Shown one piece after another: positions 32,703-41,771 of a stretch of DNA of 64,000 nt. The DNA comes from a bacterium 1XD21-13 (lineage in GTDB: Bacteria > Bacillota > Clostridia > Lachnospirales > Lachnospiraceae). Both the position numbers and the translations under genes were made by a program. The notes beneath the pieces are model-generated. The model was not told the DNA's origin. It saw nothing but the letters and a program-made list of their open reading frames with translations, and searched no databases. Each line of letters begins with the position of its first letter. Within the stretch, counting starts at the first letter, position 1. The DNA is taken from assembly GCA_009917555.1 (NCBI GenBank), contig QZDX01000003.1:1-64000 (forward strand), read 5' to 3'.

Positions 32703-34109
32703 TCAATGCCTCATTTGCTTAAGCTCCGCCTGGAATTCCGGCAGCGCATCCCGTCCCATCCTGGTCACAGGCTTGATCCATTTCCCGCTGCGGGTATACC
32801 ACAGTTCAAAGGCCAGCCGGATCAGCTCGTCCGTATACAGGAATGAAAAGACCGCAAGGAAGGGCAGATGCCAGATCATACCGGCAGCCCAGGTTGCAGG
32901 GACACTCACGGTAAACAGACAGATGATCTCCAGCAGCGTTCCGAATACGGCTTCGCCTCCGGCGCGGTAGCAGCTGTTCATAATATAGTTGCAGGTGCGG
33001 ATGGTTCCGGCTGCCAGATAGATGAGGAGCATATATTTGCCGAAAAACATAGCCTCTGTCCCAAGGCCAAACAGTGACAGGAGCGGTTTGTTCAGCAGCA
33101 GGCCGAACAGACAGATGCAGAAGGTGATTGCCGGGCACAGGATGGCGAATTTCTTCATATACTGGTAGCCCTTCATCAGATGTCCGGAGCCGACCTTCTT
33201 TCCCACAACCACAGAGGAAGCATCCGCAAGACCGGCGAAGAAGGCAAATACAAAGCCTTCCAGAACACGGAATGCAGCCATGGCTGCAATAGCTGATTCT
33301 GACTGATGTCCGATGACGATATTGATCAGCATCTGTCCGATCCCATAAAATAATTCATTGCAGATAATAGGCAGACATTTCCCCATATATTCTTTCAGAA
33401 AACCATTGCCCCAGAAAAACATATCTTTTAATTTCAGTGCAATGGTTTCCTGATCCTTTAGAAGGAACAGGAGCAGCACAAGTACATTTACAATGCCAGA
33501 CACTAAGGTGCCCACTGCCGCACCAGCCGCACCCATCTGCGGCATACCGAAGCGTCCGTAAATCAGAATCCAGTTTAGAATAAAATTCGTGATCAGTGCC
33601 AGAATGGAGCTGAAGAGAGGCGGTTTTACACGTTCTGTTGAGCGCATCAGAAAACTGATGATCATGGCAAGAACCTGCAGTGGGTAGGCGAAGCCTACAA
33701 TTCGGATATATGGGGCGCCGATGGCAATGATATTTTCTTTATCCGTATAGATTCCCAGTATAAACTCCGGGGCGATAACGGCTGTACCCCCAAAGATCAC
33801 AGACACGGCCAGCATACAGGTTAGCGCCAGTCCAAAGACCCGGTTGATGCCCCTCTCATTGCGCGCTCCCCAGTACTGGGAGAAAAACAACAGCCCTCCG
33901 CTTGCGAAACCAAAGTAGCAGGAGAAAAATAGAGAGGTAATTTGGGAACAGATTCCCACGGCAGCTACGGATAATTCACCCTGGCTGCCGATCATAATGG
34001 TATCGACCATGCTTGCCGTGGTGGACAGAAAATTCTGAAACGCAATGGGCAGCGCGATAGTCAAGATTGTCTGAAAAAAGATTCCCCAGCTGACCTTTTC
34101 ATTCCGCAT
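32703..34109 (-). CDS. MATE family efflux transporter
   Basis: This 468-residue protein has about twelve membrane helices and the MATE N-terminal pattern (IALPIAFQNFLSTTASMVDT, then MIGSQGELSVAAVGIC). MATE proteins expel cationic drugs or metabolites using Na+ or H+ gradients. AGGAGGGGAA precedes the ATG. It is divergent from the PucR-type regulator gene across a 388-base gap. That gap holds a promoter with a palindromic operator, so shared regulation is possible. Confidence 0.93.
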   Translation of the reverse strand: MRNEKVSWGIFFQTILTIALPIAFQNFLSTTASMVDTIMIGSQGELSVAAVGICSQITSLFFSCYFGFASGGLLFFSQYWGARNERGINRVFGLALTCMLAVSVIFGGTAVIAPEFILGIYTDKENIIAIGAPYIRIVGFAYPLQVLAMIISFLMRSTERVKPPLFSSILALITNFILNWILIYGRFGMPQMGAAGAAVGTLVSGIVNVLVLLLFLLKDQETIALKLKDMFFWGNGFLKEYMGKCLPIICNELFYGIGQMLINIVIGHQSESAIAAMAAFRVLEGFVFAFFAGLADASSVVVGKKVGSGHLMKGYQYMKKFAILCPAITFCICLFGLLLNKPLLSLFGLGTEAMFFGKYMLLIYLAAGTIRTCNYIMNSCYRAGGEAVFGTLLEIICLFTVSVPATWAAGMIWHLPFLAVFSFLYTDELIRLAFELWYTRSGKWIKPVTRMGRDALPEFQAELKQMRH

Positions 34110-34297
34110 AGTGAGATTCCCCTCCTTTATTTTTTATACGCATTTTAAGAGTCTTCAGAAGACCTGTATTCCCCATTATACCTTGGAAAGCAGATAATGC
34201 AATAGTTATTTTCCTTCCATGTATTTTTTGTAACGAATGCAAAGGGATCTCAAAAAGGGGATAGAAATGACACAGAGATAACTGAAAAGATACATAG

Positions 34298-34334
34298 TTG
34301 ACTTTCCTTCGCATTTTTCATACAATTTGTATGA
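34298..34334 (+). promoter_or_regulatory. Consensus promoter with a palindromic operator over its -10 box
   Basis: TTGACT (34298-34303) and TACAAT (34321-34326) are 17 bases apart. The palindrome TCATACAA-T-TTGTATGA (34318-34334) covers the -10 and start region, so a bound dimer would block transcription toward the PucR-type gene. The rest of the 34110-34497 gap shows no gene. Confidence 0.65.
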
Positions 34335-34497
34335 GAAAGCAAGCTGCTGAATAGCTTCTTTTGCCTGGAGAGGGGAATAGCACGTTCCACTTCCTTTTTA
34401 TAGGGCTAAGGGTGTCAGTCAAATTATATGAATTTGTTGCTTTATCTGCTTGTATATATGCAGCTTGCAAGAAGAAATACAGGAGGATTCTCACACT

Positions 34498-36018
34498 ATG
34501 AAGCTCAGTACCTCGATTCTGGCCCACAAGCTCAAATCAAAATTTACCCTTCAAAATAAAAAAGCCCTATCCGATGAGCTGCACTTGGAGCAGGTCCTGT
34601 TTTTCTGCGATGGGGACGGAATGCAGAATCACAAAATCTACATCTGTTCTCAGGAGCAGGTATCCGAGCAGGACTTGATTGTGCCGGAGGAGGCCGTACT
34701 GTTCTGCATTGGAAAGGTACGGACCCGTAATACGGCAAGGAACGGACAGGTATTCCAGCTTGTGGACGACACCTCCCCTTTTGTGCTTTTTAATGAGATT
34801 CAGCGGCTTTTTGAATACTATAGCCAGTGGGATGAGCGCCTCTACGAGCTTGCAAACCAGGAAGGAAGCATCCAGGAGATGCTGGACGAAAGCTTTCGGG
34901 TGTTCCACAATCCGGTGATTGTCAATTCGGCAGATTATTTTGTCATCGGCTATTCCAGCGTGATAGACACCCACTCGGAGCTGTCTGGCCTGGTGGACCC
35001 AGACGCTATCTTCGAGTATAGCGGCGAGTACCGGGATACGGATCAGCAGCAAAGGCTGATGAAAAAGAGGGGAGCCTATTTTTCCCCGGATTATATTACG
35101 GGGGCTCGAAGCCTCTGTGTCAATATCTTCGAACATGACCGCTTTGCCTATCGGGTGACCATGGTGGAGAGCTTAAGCCGGTTTGAAGCCTATGACGGGG
35201 CTCTTTTGGAGCATCTGACCAGTTACATAAAGCTGGCCTTGTCCAAGCAGCTTACTCTGCAGACGGATATGGGCTACCGTCTGGATCGGATTCTCTCCGA
35301 CATTTTGTTGAATCCCGATCAGGATAGGGAGGTGACCAGGCAGTGGTTCTCGGGGTTTGGCTGGCTTCCGGAGCATCGGTATTTCTGTATCAATTTGAAG
35401 GTGGCAGCCCTGGATCTGGAAAATATGACAGTGCGCTTTATTTGCAGCCACATTGAAAATATGTTGGGCAATTCCTGTGCCTTTCAATACGAAAATAATA
35501 TTACCATCTTTGTGAATCTCACCCGGTTCGGGGGCGGAATCACGGATGCCATGGATAAAATTGTTTATTTTCTGCGGGACAGCTTTTTGAAGGCGGGCTT
35601 GAGCAATGAGTTTGTAGGCTTCGAGGCTCTGCATTTCTATTACCAGCAGGCGGCGGTGGCCCTGGAGGTGGGAGGCAGGAGGGCGCCCTTTCGCTGGATA
35701 CACCGGTTTGATGATATCGCTCTTGACTATCTTCTGGAGCAGAGCAGGGGGGATCTTCCCCAGGAGCTGGTGTGCTCCCAAAAGATTCTGGGGCTTCGCT
35801 CCTTTGATGAGCAGCACAACACCGATTATTATAATACGTTAAAGCTCTATGTGCAAAATCATCTGAATGCCGTGCAGACAGCCAGGCAGCTTTACATCCA
35901 TAGAAGTACCTTTCTCTATCGGATGGAGAAGATCAAGGAGCTGATTCACCTGGATTTGGATGACTATGATACCCTGCTTTATGTGATGATGACCTTTCGG
36001 ATGATGGAGTTGGAATGA
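34498..36018 (+). CDS. PucR-type transcriptional regulator
   Basis: This 506-residue cytoplasmic regulator ends with a PucR C-terminal helix-turn-helix (LKLYVQNHLNAVQTARQLYI, then HRSTFLYRMEKIKEL). The middle region resembles the GGDEF-like/sensor segment of such proteins. ATG 34498 is preceded by CAGGAGG at the right distance; an earlier in-frame start at 34450 has no site. The genes after it encode an NCS2-like permease and a phosphoribosyltransferase. A role in controlling purine uptake and salvage is therefore likely, in line with PucR of Bacillus. Confidence 0.85.
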   Translation: MKLSTSILAHKLKSKFTLQNKKALSDELHLEQVLFFCDGDGMQNHKIYICSQEQVSEQDLIVPEEAVLFCIGKVRTRNTARNGQVFQLVDDTSPFVLFNEIQRLFEYYSQWDERLYELANQEGSIQEMLDESFRVFHNPVIVNSADYFVIGYSSVIDTHSELSGLVDPDAIFEYSGEYRDTDQQQRLMKKRGAYFSPDYITGARSLCVNIFEHDRFAYRVTMVESLSRFEAYDGALLEHLTSYIKLALSKQLTLQTDMGYRLDRILSDILLNPDQDREVTRQWFSGFGWLPEHRYFCINLKVAALDLENMTVRFICSHIENMLGNSCAFQYENNITIFVNLTRFGGGITDAMDKIVYFLRDSFLKAGLSNEFVGFEALHFYYQQAAVALEVGGRRAPFRWIHRFDDIALDYLLEQSRGDLPQELVCSQKILGLRSFDEQHNTDYYNTLKLYVQNHLNAVQTARQLYIHRSTFLYRMEKIKELIHLDLDDYDTLLYVMMTFRMMELE

Positions 36019-36126
36019 AGGGGCATGTATTTTTTCAGAAATATTGCATCTGAAAGCAATTAGTGATACCATGGGGAAGGAAAAAAGCAGGATTTGTAGA
36101 AAATCCACGAAAGGATGTGTGTTCTT

Positions 36127-37200
36127 ATGGAAATTATTCAAGATCTATTGGCAGCCATCGGTGTTGTGCTGAATGGGATTCCCCAGGGCCTTTTGGCTAT
36201 TTCCTTTGGGTTTGCCTCGGTGCCGACTGCCCTTGGCTTTATCATTGGTGCGGTGTCCTGTGCTGCCCTTGGCTCCGTAGCGCCTATTTCCTTCCAGGCT
36301 GAGACTATTACCCTGGCAGGAACTATGGGAAAGGATCTGCGGGAGAGGCTGTCCATGGTCTTCTACGCAGGTGTTGCCATGCTGATTCTGGGTGCCTGCG
36401 GTCTCTTAAGCGTAATTACCGGCTTTGCGGGGGATGTGATTGTCAACGCAATGATGGCAGGCGTGGGCATTATGCTGGCCAAGGTGTCCTTTAGCATGAT
36501 TAAGGAAAATAAGCTGGTGGGCTGTGTTTCCCTGGCATCTGCCATTGTGGTGTACTTTTTCTTTGGTCAGAATCTGGTTTATACCATTGTGATTTCCCTT
36601 ATCATTTCCTCCATAGCGGCCAAAATTGCCGGACAAGATATTGGGGGAGGCATGACAGAGAAAATGGGAAAGCTGGAGCTTCATAAGCCTGCCTTTAACC
36701 TGAGAATTTTGCGGGGAGCTCTGGCTCTTTGCTGCCTGACCATAGGTGGAAATATTGCTTTTGGCTCCATTACCGGAGGGATTGCGGGGGCAAATGCCAA
36801 CATTGACCATCTGACTGTTTATTCCGGTCTGGCAGACGCAGTCAGCTCTCTCTTTGGAGGCGGCCCGGTGGAGGCTATTATATCAGCAACGGCGGGAGCT
36901 CCCAATCCGGTGCTGGCCGGTGTATTGATGATGGTGATTATGGCAGCCATTTTGTTTGTGGGTCTGCTGCCCAGAATTGGAAAATATGTACCCAATCAGT
37001 CCATTGCCGGCTTTTTGTTTATCCTTGGAGCGGTGGTAACCGTACCCTCCAATGCGGCAGTTGCTTTTTCGGGAACGGCCCCTGGGGACAATATTGTGGG
37101 TGGTGTGACCATTGTAGTGACAGCAGCGGTGGACCCTTTTGTGGGAATGCTGGCTGGACTGGCTCTCAAGCTTCTCTTTAGCATTGGTATTGGAATATAA
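36127..37200 (+). CDS. NCS2-like nucleobase permease
   Basis: This 357-residue protein has about ten to twelve membrane helices with many Gly and Ala, and segments resembling NCS2 members (AGTMGKDLRERLSM; GGNIAFGSITGGIAGANANI). It is shorter than classic xanthine/uracil permeases, which have about 430 residues. Its neighbours, a PucR-type regulator and a purine-type phosphoribosyltransferase, support uptake of a purine base. ATG 36127 is the better start: GAAAGG lies 12 bases before it but directly abuts the alternative ATG at 36115. The exact substrate cannot be told. Confidence 0.78.
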   Translation: MEIIQDLLAAIGVVLNGIPQGLLAISFGFASVPTALGFIIGAVSCAALGSVAPISFQAETITLAGTMGKDLRERLSMVFYAGVAMLILGACGLLSVITGFAGDVIVNAMMAGVGIMLAKVSFSMIKENKLVGCVSLASAIVVYFFFGQNLVYTIVISLIISSIAAKIAGQDIGGGMTEKMGKLELHKPAFNLRILRGALALCCLTIGGNIAFGSITGGIAGANANIDHLTVYSGLADAVSSLFGGGPVEAIISATAGAPNPVLAGVLMMVIMAAILFVGLLPRIGKYVPNQSIAGFLFILGAVVTVPSNAAVAFSGTAPGDNIVGGVTIVVTAAVDPFVGMLAGLALKLLFSIGIGI

Positions 37201-37281
37201 AGAGAAAATGGATGAGAATGGTGATTGGATGAATGATGAATCGCCGGAATATTGCATTTTACAACGGGAAGGAGAACGAAT

Positions 37282-37824
37282 ATGAATTATTATGAGCTTT
37301 CGGTGGCAGGTGTAACACGCCAGCTTCCGATTATGCAGATTGCTCCGGATCTGGCCATTGCCAGCTTTGTGATTTTGGGGGATTGTGAGCTGGTGACAAA
37401 GGCTGCGCCCCTTTTGGAAAAGAAGCTGCCAGAGGTAGATTATATTGTAACTGCGGAGGCAAAGGGGATTCCTCTGGTGCAGGAGCTTTGCCGTCTGCGG
37501 GGACTGCCCTATTACATTGTAGCCCGCAAGAGCATCAAGCCTTATATGGATCAGCCCCTGACCGATGAGGTGGTGTCTATCACCACCCAGAAGACCCAGA
37601 CCCTTTGTCTGGACGGGAAGGATGCCATGCTTCTGCAGGGCCGGAGAGTTGCCATTGTGGATGATGTGATTTCCACAGGGGAATCCCTAAGTGCCATTGA
37701 GCGTCTGGTGGAGAAGGCAGGAGGAAGCATTCTCGCAAGGGCAGCTATTTTGGCAGAGGGTGATGCGGCGAAGCGGGAGGATATTATTTATCTGGAGGAG
37801 CTGCCACTGTTTCCGATTTCTTAA
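37282..37824 (+). CDS. Purine-type phosphoribosyltransferase (adenine/xanthine PRTase-like)
   Basis: This 180-residue type I phosphoribosyltransferase has the PRPP loop VAIVDDVISTGES (about residues 124-136), as in Apt and Xpt proteins. The strand and loop before it, VDYIVTAEAKGIPLVQEL, also fit the adenine/xanthine subgroup. It would convert a free purine base plus PRPP to the nucleotide after uptake by the preceding permease. ATG 37282 follows GGGAAGGAGAAC; an earlier ATG at 37252 is less likely. A GGAA-loop hairpin follows 26 bases after the stop. Confidence 0.87.
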   Translation: MNYYELSVAGVTRQLPIMQIAPDLAIASFVILGDCELVTKAAPLLEKKLPEVDYIVTAEAKGIPLVQELCRLRGLPYYIVARKSIKPYMDQPLTDEVVSITTQKTQTLCLDGKDAMLLQGRRVAIVDDVISTGESLSAIERLVEKAGGSILARAAILAEGDAAKREDIIYLEELPLFPIS

Positions 37825-37850
37825 AAAGAAAATGAGATAAGCCTGTTTTT

Positions 37851-37870
37851 CACGGTTCGGAAGAACCGTG
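37851..37870 (+). terminator. Hairpin after the phosphoribosyltransferase gene, possible terminator
   Basis: CACGGTTC and GAACCGTG form a perfect 8-bp stem closed by the stable GNRA loop GGAA. The following ATTCCTT is a weak T tract, so termination may be partial. Confidence 0.55.
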
Positions 37871-37882
37871 ATTCCTTAAGGT

Positions 37883-37934
37883 ATATAAACATACCCCTTT
37901 ACATATATTGTAACAGCATATATGGAAGGGGTAT
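37883..37934 (+). promoter_or_regulatory. Dyad and possible sigma-E promoter in front of spoIVA
   Basis: ATACCCCTT (37891-37899) pairs with AAGGGGTAT (37926-37934), and inside it CATATAT (37902-37908) pairs with ATATATG (37918-37924). The outer right arm contains the AAGGGG ribosome site. CATATATT at 37902-37909 fits the sigma-E -10 pattern, with GTATATA 14 bases upstream as a weak -35. Transcription from there would start inside the dyad and free the ribosome site. Read-through RNA from the purine genes would instead keep it paired. Confidence 0.5.
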
Positions 37935-37938
37935 TTTT

Positions 37939-39420
37939 ATGGACAAAAGTTCCGAATATAACTTGTATAAAGACATACAGACCCGAACCGGCGGAGAGAT
38001 TTACCTGGGTGTGGTAGGCCCGGTGCGTACCGGAAAATCTACTTTTATCAAGCGCTTCATGGATCTGTGCGTGCTGCCGGGCATTGAGGATGAAAATGCC
38101 AGAACCAGGGCAAGGGATGAGCTGCCCCAGTCGGCGGCTGGAAAGACCATTATGACCACAGAGCCCAAATTTATTCCCAAGGAGGCTGTGGAGGTACGGA
38201 TTTCCGGGGACGTGGCGGTAAAGGTGCGCATGATTGACTGCGTGGGCTTTATGGTGCCCGGCTCCGAAGGGCACATGGAGGATGACGCAGAGCGGATGGT
38301 GAAGACTCCCTGGTTTGACTATGAGGTGCCCTTTACCCAGGCAGCGGAGCTGGGAACGAAAAAGGTTATCACAGATCATTCCACCATCGGAATCGTAGTG
38401 ACCTGTGATGGCTCCTTTGGGGACATTCCCAGAGACAATTACATAGAACCGGAGGAGCGGACCGTAGCGGAGCTTAAGAAGCTGGGGAAGCCCTTTGTTA
38501 TCCTTTTAAATTCCGAAAAGCCCTACAGCGACGCCGTGTCCGGCATGGCAGCCAAAATGGTGGAGAAATACGGCGTATCTGTGTTGCCGGTAAACTGCGA
38601 GCAGCTTAGAAAGGAGGACGTCACTCGAATCCTGGAGCAGATTCTCTACGAATTTCCACTTGCCAAGGTAGAGTGCTATGTGCCTAAGTGGGTAGAAATG
38701 CTGCCTATGGAGCACCGCATTAAGCAGGATGTCATAGCAAGGCTTCGGGAGCTGGCCCAGAAGCTCAATACTATCCGTGACGTAACCCCGGAAAATCTCC
38801 AAACAGAGAGCGAGTTCATAGATCGCATGAAGCTGGATCAGATCCACATGGACAGCGGAACCGCCAAGGTAAACATGGAGATTGACGACCGGTACTACTA
38901 CGAGCTCCTAAGCGAGCTCACCGGAAGCGAGATTTTAGGAGAATACGAGCTCATGTCCCTGATTCGGGAGCTGTCCAAAATGAAGAAAGAGTACGAAAAA
39001 GTAGCCACCGCCATCACCTCCGTACGGCAGAAAGGCTATGGCGTAGTGATGCCGGATCAAGAGGAAATCACCTTAGAGGAACCAGAGCTGATTCACCAGG
39101 GGAACAAATTCGGCGTAAAAATTCGATCCATCGCTCCAAGCATTCACCTCATCCGGGCAAACATAGAGACAGAGATTGCCCCCATAGTAGGAAGCGAGGA
39201 GCAGGCAAAGGATCTCATTACATATCTGAAAGACAGCGGAGGAGAGAACGAGAGTATTTGGAGTACAAATATCTTTGGGAAATCCGTAGAAGAGCTGGTG
39301 GAGGATGGGATACGAGGGAAGATCTACCAGATAGGAGACGAAAGCCAGGTGAAATTGCAGGAGACCATGCAGAAGATCGTAAACGATAGTAATGGGGGGT
39401 TGGTTTGCATTATTATCTAG
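37939..39420 (+). CDS. spoIVA: Stage IV sporulation protein A (SpoIVA)
   Basis: SpoIVA is the ATP-driven scaffold that coats the forespore surface and anchors the spore coat. The 493-residue length is typical. The N-terminal TRAFAC-type ATPase has Walker A GPVRTGKST (about residues 27-35) followed by FIKRFMDLCVLPG; the switch region contains IDCVGFMVPGSEGH. The C-terminus ends in GGLVCIII, matching the family's membrane-binding tail. AAGGGG precedes the ATG. This gene is the best evidence that the organism forms endospores. Confidence 0.97.
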   Translation: MDKSSEYNLYKDIQTRTGGEIYLGVVGPVRTGKSTFIKRFMDLCVLPGIEDENARTRARDELPQSAAGKTIMTTEPKFIPKEAVEVRISGDVAVKVRMIDCVGFMVPGSEGHMEDDAERMVKTPWFDYEVPFTQAAELGTKKVITDHSTIGIVVTCDGSFGDIPRDNYIEPEERTVAELKKLGKPFVILLNSEKPYSDAVSGMAAKMVEKYGVSVLPVNCEQLRKEDVTRILEQILYEFPLAKVECYVPKWVEMLPMEHRIKQDVIARLRELAQKLNTIRDVTPENLQTESEFIDRMKLDQIHMDSGTAKVNMEIDDRYYYELLSELTGSEILGEYELMSLIRELSKMKKEYEKVATAITSVRQKGYGVVMPDQEEITLEEPELIHQGNKFGVKIRSIAPSIHLIRANIETEIAPIVGSEEQAKDLITYLKDSGGENESIWSTNIFGKSVEELVEDGIRGKIYQIGDESQVKLQETMQKIVNDSNGGLVCIII

Positions 39421-39433
39421 CTACGAGCCGGGC

Positions 39434-39499
39434 GCATAAAAAGGCAGGGACACCGAATGGGGTGCTAGCACACCAGGCGGTGTCCCTGCCTTTTTATGC
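39434..39499 (+). terminator. Very strong terminator after spoIVA
   Basis: Two perfect 22-base arms (39434-39455 beginning GCATAAAAAGGCAGGG, and 39478-39499) enclose a 22-base loop, itself with a GGTG/CACC helix. The right arm carries TTTTT. Beyond it, 39500-39600 shows no gene. Confidence 0.85.
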
Positions 39500-39605
39500 A
39501 TGCGGCGACAGCCGCAAACCGAGGAAAGCCGAATGGCTTTTCGAGGTGCCCGGCGACCGTCTCCCAAAACTTACCCATAGATTACCAAAGCATCTAAAAT
39601 AAATA

Positions 39606-39634
39606 TTGATATATACGTATAAAGTGTATATAAT
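39606..39634 (+). promoter_or_regulatory. Promoter of hicB
   Basis: TTGATA and TATAAT are exactly 17 bases apart in an AT-rich stretch, about 100 bases before the hicB start. Confidence 0.65.
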
Positions 39635-39667
39635 CCACGTGTAAAGAGGAAACATTATTATAAGGCG

Positions 39668-39688
39668 AAGGGGATTATAGAATCCCTT
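39668..39688 (+). promoter_or_regulatory. Inverted repeat upstream of hicB, possible autoregulatory operator
   Basis: AAGGGGATT and AATCCCTT pair with one bulge around ATAG, between the promoter and the start codon. HicB proteins are DNA-binding autorepressors, so this is a plausible site. Confidence 0.4.
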
Positions 39689-39730
39689 ATCCTTATGATA
39701 AGTATATAGTATATAAAGTTCTAAGAATGG

Positions 39731-40150
39731 ATGAAAAATATATATCCCGTATTTTTCACTAAAACGGATACAGTTGTACTAGTGGAAGTTCCCGATCTGG
39801 AGATTTTAACAGAAGGAAAAGATATGGTAAATGCTGTTGAAATGGCTAGAGATGCAATTGAATTAAAGTGTGTATCAATGGAAGATGATGGAATGGAAAT
39901 TCCTTTACCATCTGAGATTAATTCTTTAGATGTAAATAGTGGAACCTTTGCAGAGGATGGAACAACAGTTGTATCTTTGGTTGATATTGATTCTGGGGAG
40001 TATAGAAGAAAAATTGACACAAAGGCAGTTAGAAAAAATGTTACTATTCCTAGTTGGCTAAATTATGAGGCTGAACATGCTGGAATCAATATATCAAGAG
40101 TTTTACAGGAAGCATTGATGAAAGTGCTTAATGTACAAAGAAATTTTTAA
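39731..40150 (+). CDS. hicB: HicB-family antitoxin without a HicA partner
   Basis: This 139-residue protein has a degraded RNase-H-like HicB N-terminal half (YPVFFTKTDTVVLVEVPDLE, then LTEGKDMVNAVEMARDAIEL). Its C-terminal ribbon-helix-helix (about residues 98-133; VTIPSWLNYEAEHAGINISR) serves for DNA binding. HicB normally neutralises the mRNA-cutting toxin HicA, encoded next to it as a protein of about 60 residues. I see no such gene on either side, so it is an orphan. No clear Shine-Dalgarno site precedes ATG 39731. The gene is AT-richer than its surroundings, as expected for acquired DNA. Confidence 0.85.
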   Translation: MKNIYPVFFTKTDTVVLVEVPDLEILTEGKDMVNAVEMARDAIELKCVSMEDDGMEIPLPSEINSLDVNSGTFAEDGTTVVSLVDIDSGEYRRKIDTKAVRKNVTIPSWLNYEAEHAGINISRVLQEALMKVLNVQRNF

Positions 40151-40182
40151 GTCAAAATGAATAGTATTTACTAACCAGTAAG

Positions 40183-40216
40183 AAGGTATTAGCGGAGATA
40201 TCCGTTAGTGCCTTTT
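40183..40216 (+). terminator. Terminator after hicB
   Basis: AAGGTATTAGCGGA pairs with TCCGTTAGTGCCTT (two non-Watson-Crick pairs) around GATA, followed by TTTT. Confidence 0.65.
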
Positions 40217-40250
40217 ATAGTGGCTATAAACACGAAGCAAATGAAGAAAT

Positions 40251-40370
40251 TCAGTTAGAAAGCTTCAGCTCCGGAAGAAGAGATACCGGAATATAACCGG
40301 CGTCAAGAGCCCGCCCAATGCCCCTTGGGCTCTCCGCAATAAAGAGCCCAAGCTCATTTTCATAAGCAGG
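40251..40370 (-). pseudogene. Relic of a TrmH-type methyltransferase gene
   Basis: Directly after the stop codon of the DUF1266 gene, in the same frame, the minus strand encodes GLFIAESPRGIGRALDAGYI followed by PVSLLPELKLSN and a stop. The intact methyltransferase at 43171..43992 has GLFIAESPKVIERALDAGYT and PVSLLLERKH at its N-terminus. Nucleotide identity is obvious (for example TTTCCGCAATAAAAAGCCC against CTCCGCAATAAAGAGCCC). The catalytic knot domain is missing. It marks the end of a decayed duplicate of the trmH-DUF1266-amidase block. Confidence 0.85.
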
Positions 40371-41771
40371 CTACCAGCTCTTTTCAAGCTTCATATTCCA
40401 GTCAAGGGTATAAGGTCCATCCTCCATCTCTAGCAGATCCAGATAGCACTGATAGCGCTCCATAGTAGGCGAATCGTCTGTCAGCACCGGATCGCTTCGC
40501 CAGAACTGATATCCCAGCAGGTATGCATTTACCATATCCTCCCAGGAAGAATACATTTTCTGCAAAATAAGAGAATTCTCCAAGGACGCATCCAGCGCAT
40601 CCTCGTAAGACATATATCCACAGATATAGAAGTCCGCATACAGCTGATTTACCCGGCACAGATCCCATGCGGCTATAAAATCGGCGTCCAGCCCGCTTTG
40701 GTGCAGCTGATAGGCAATCACATAGCGGTAAAGATTTTCTTCGATTCCGGAATCCATGAGGGCCTTTAAAAAGGTTTCCTCATTCTTTTCGTCCAGAATC
40801 CCCAATTCTTTCAGCTTTTCCATACATTCACGGCACTTTGCCCTGTGGCCGTTTGCTTTCAGGCTTTCGACAGTCTCTAGTGCGGAAGCCTCGTCCTCGA
40901 TGTCCCAGTCCCTGCTTAGCAGGAACTTATTCAATTGCTGATTGGATTCCGAGGGCTCCATTCCCCCTACCTTTTCCCAATCGAAGCCATTGCTGTAGGT
41001 TAAGGGCGCATAGGTGGCATTGAACCACAAAATGGTTTCCGGGAGAGAATTTGCTCTTTTCTCCTCAGCAAGGCGCTCCTCGTTGGCGATGGCCCACCCG
41101 CCGCTTGCCTTGATAACATCCAGATCGACATCATAGCATTGGGCCAGCTCGTCAATAATGGAATCCGTATCCGAATCCACGCCTATTTCGGACAGCTCCA
41201 AATCCCATAGCACTCCACAGCCGGTTTCCTGAATATTCATGTAATAGATATGGCTGACCTCATAAGGGATTCCGTAAAGGTCTTCCTTTTTGGCTGTGAG
41301 GATCTGATATCTGTCCTCTCCATTTTCCAGGATTTCGCTAAGCTCTACATCGGTATACCCCGAATTGTCATCCATCCATTCCTCCGCACTAAATTCTACG
41401 GAGGTTTTCATAGATTCCATCAGATATTCATTTGCACTGTATTTCATGGCAGATGCGGCAAATATAAGTCCATGGTCGGAATAAAAAATAAAGCCATTTT
41501 CGTTGCTGTGTCCCTTGGGCACGTATACCGGATATAGAGACTTATCACCATAATAATCCTCCACCTCGGTAAGCTCTATGTATTGAAGCTCGGAATCGTC
41601 AGAATCTTCTTTGTCGGAATTCGCAGGCTCCTTTTTTGCTGTCCTTGCAGGCTTCGTTTTGTTTTCCCCGACCTGTTTTGACGGCCCGGTGCTTCCGCAC
41701 CCATTAATGGCTAACATAATAAGCAGTATAAGGGCTAACAGCTTCATTTTCGGTTTTTTCCATTGCTTCAT
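40371..41771 (-). CDS. DUF1266 lipoprotein (copy 1)
   Basis: This 466-residue lipoprotein has a signal ending LAINGC (Cys about 24) and a Lys/Glu/Asp-rich linker of about 45 residues. Its C-terminal DUF1266-like domain has AYQLHQSGLDADFIAAWDLC and LLGYQFWRSDPV near the end. It is closely similar along its whole length to the protein at 44037..45446. ATG 41771 (MKQWKKPKMKLL) is preceded by GGAGGT; the in-frame ATG at 41795 has no site. It sits in a duplicated block, flanked by relics of the methyltransferase and amidase genes. The function of the family is unknown. Confidence 0.82.
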   Translation of the reverse strand: MKQWKKPKMKLLALILLIMLAINGCGSTGPSKQVGENKTKPARTAKKEPANSDKEDSDDSELQYIELTEVEDYYGDKSLYPVYVPKGHSNENGFIFYSDHGLIFAASAMKYSANEYLMESMKTSVEFSAEEWMDDNSGYTDVELSEILENGEDRYQILTAKKEDLYGIPYEVSHIYYMNIQETGCGVLWDLELSEIGVDSDTDSIIDELAQCYDVDLDVIKASGGWAIANEERLAEEKRANSLPETILWFNATYAPLTYSNGFDWEKVGGMEPSESNQQLNKFLLSRDWDIEDEASALETVESLKANGHRAKCRECMEKLKELGILDEKNEETFLKALMDSGIEENLYRYVIAYQLHQSGLDADFIAAWDLCRVNQLYADFYICGYMSYEDALDASLENSLILQKMYSSWEDMVNAYLLGYQFWRSDPVLTDDSPTMERYQCYLDLLEMEDGPYTLDWNMKLEKSW

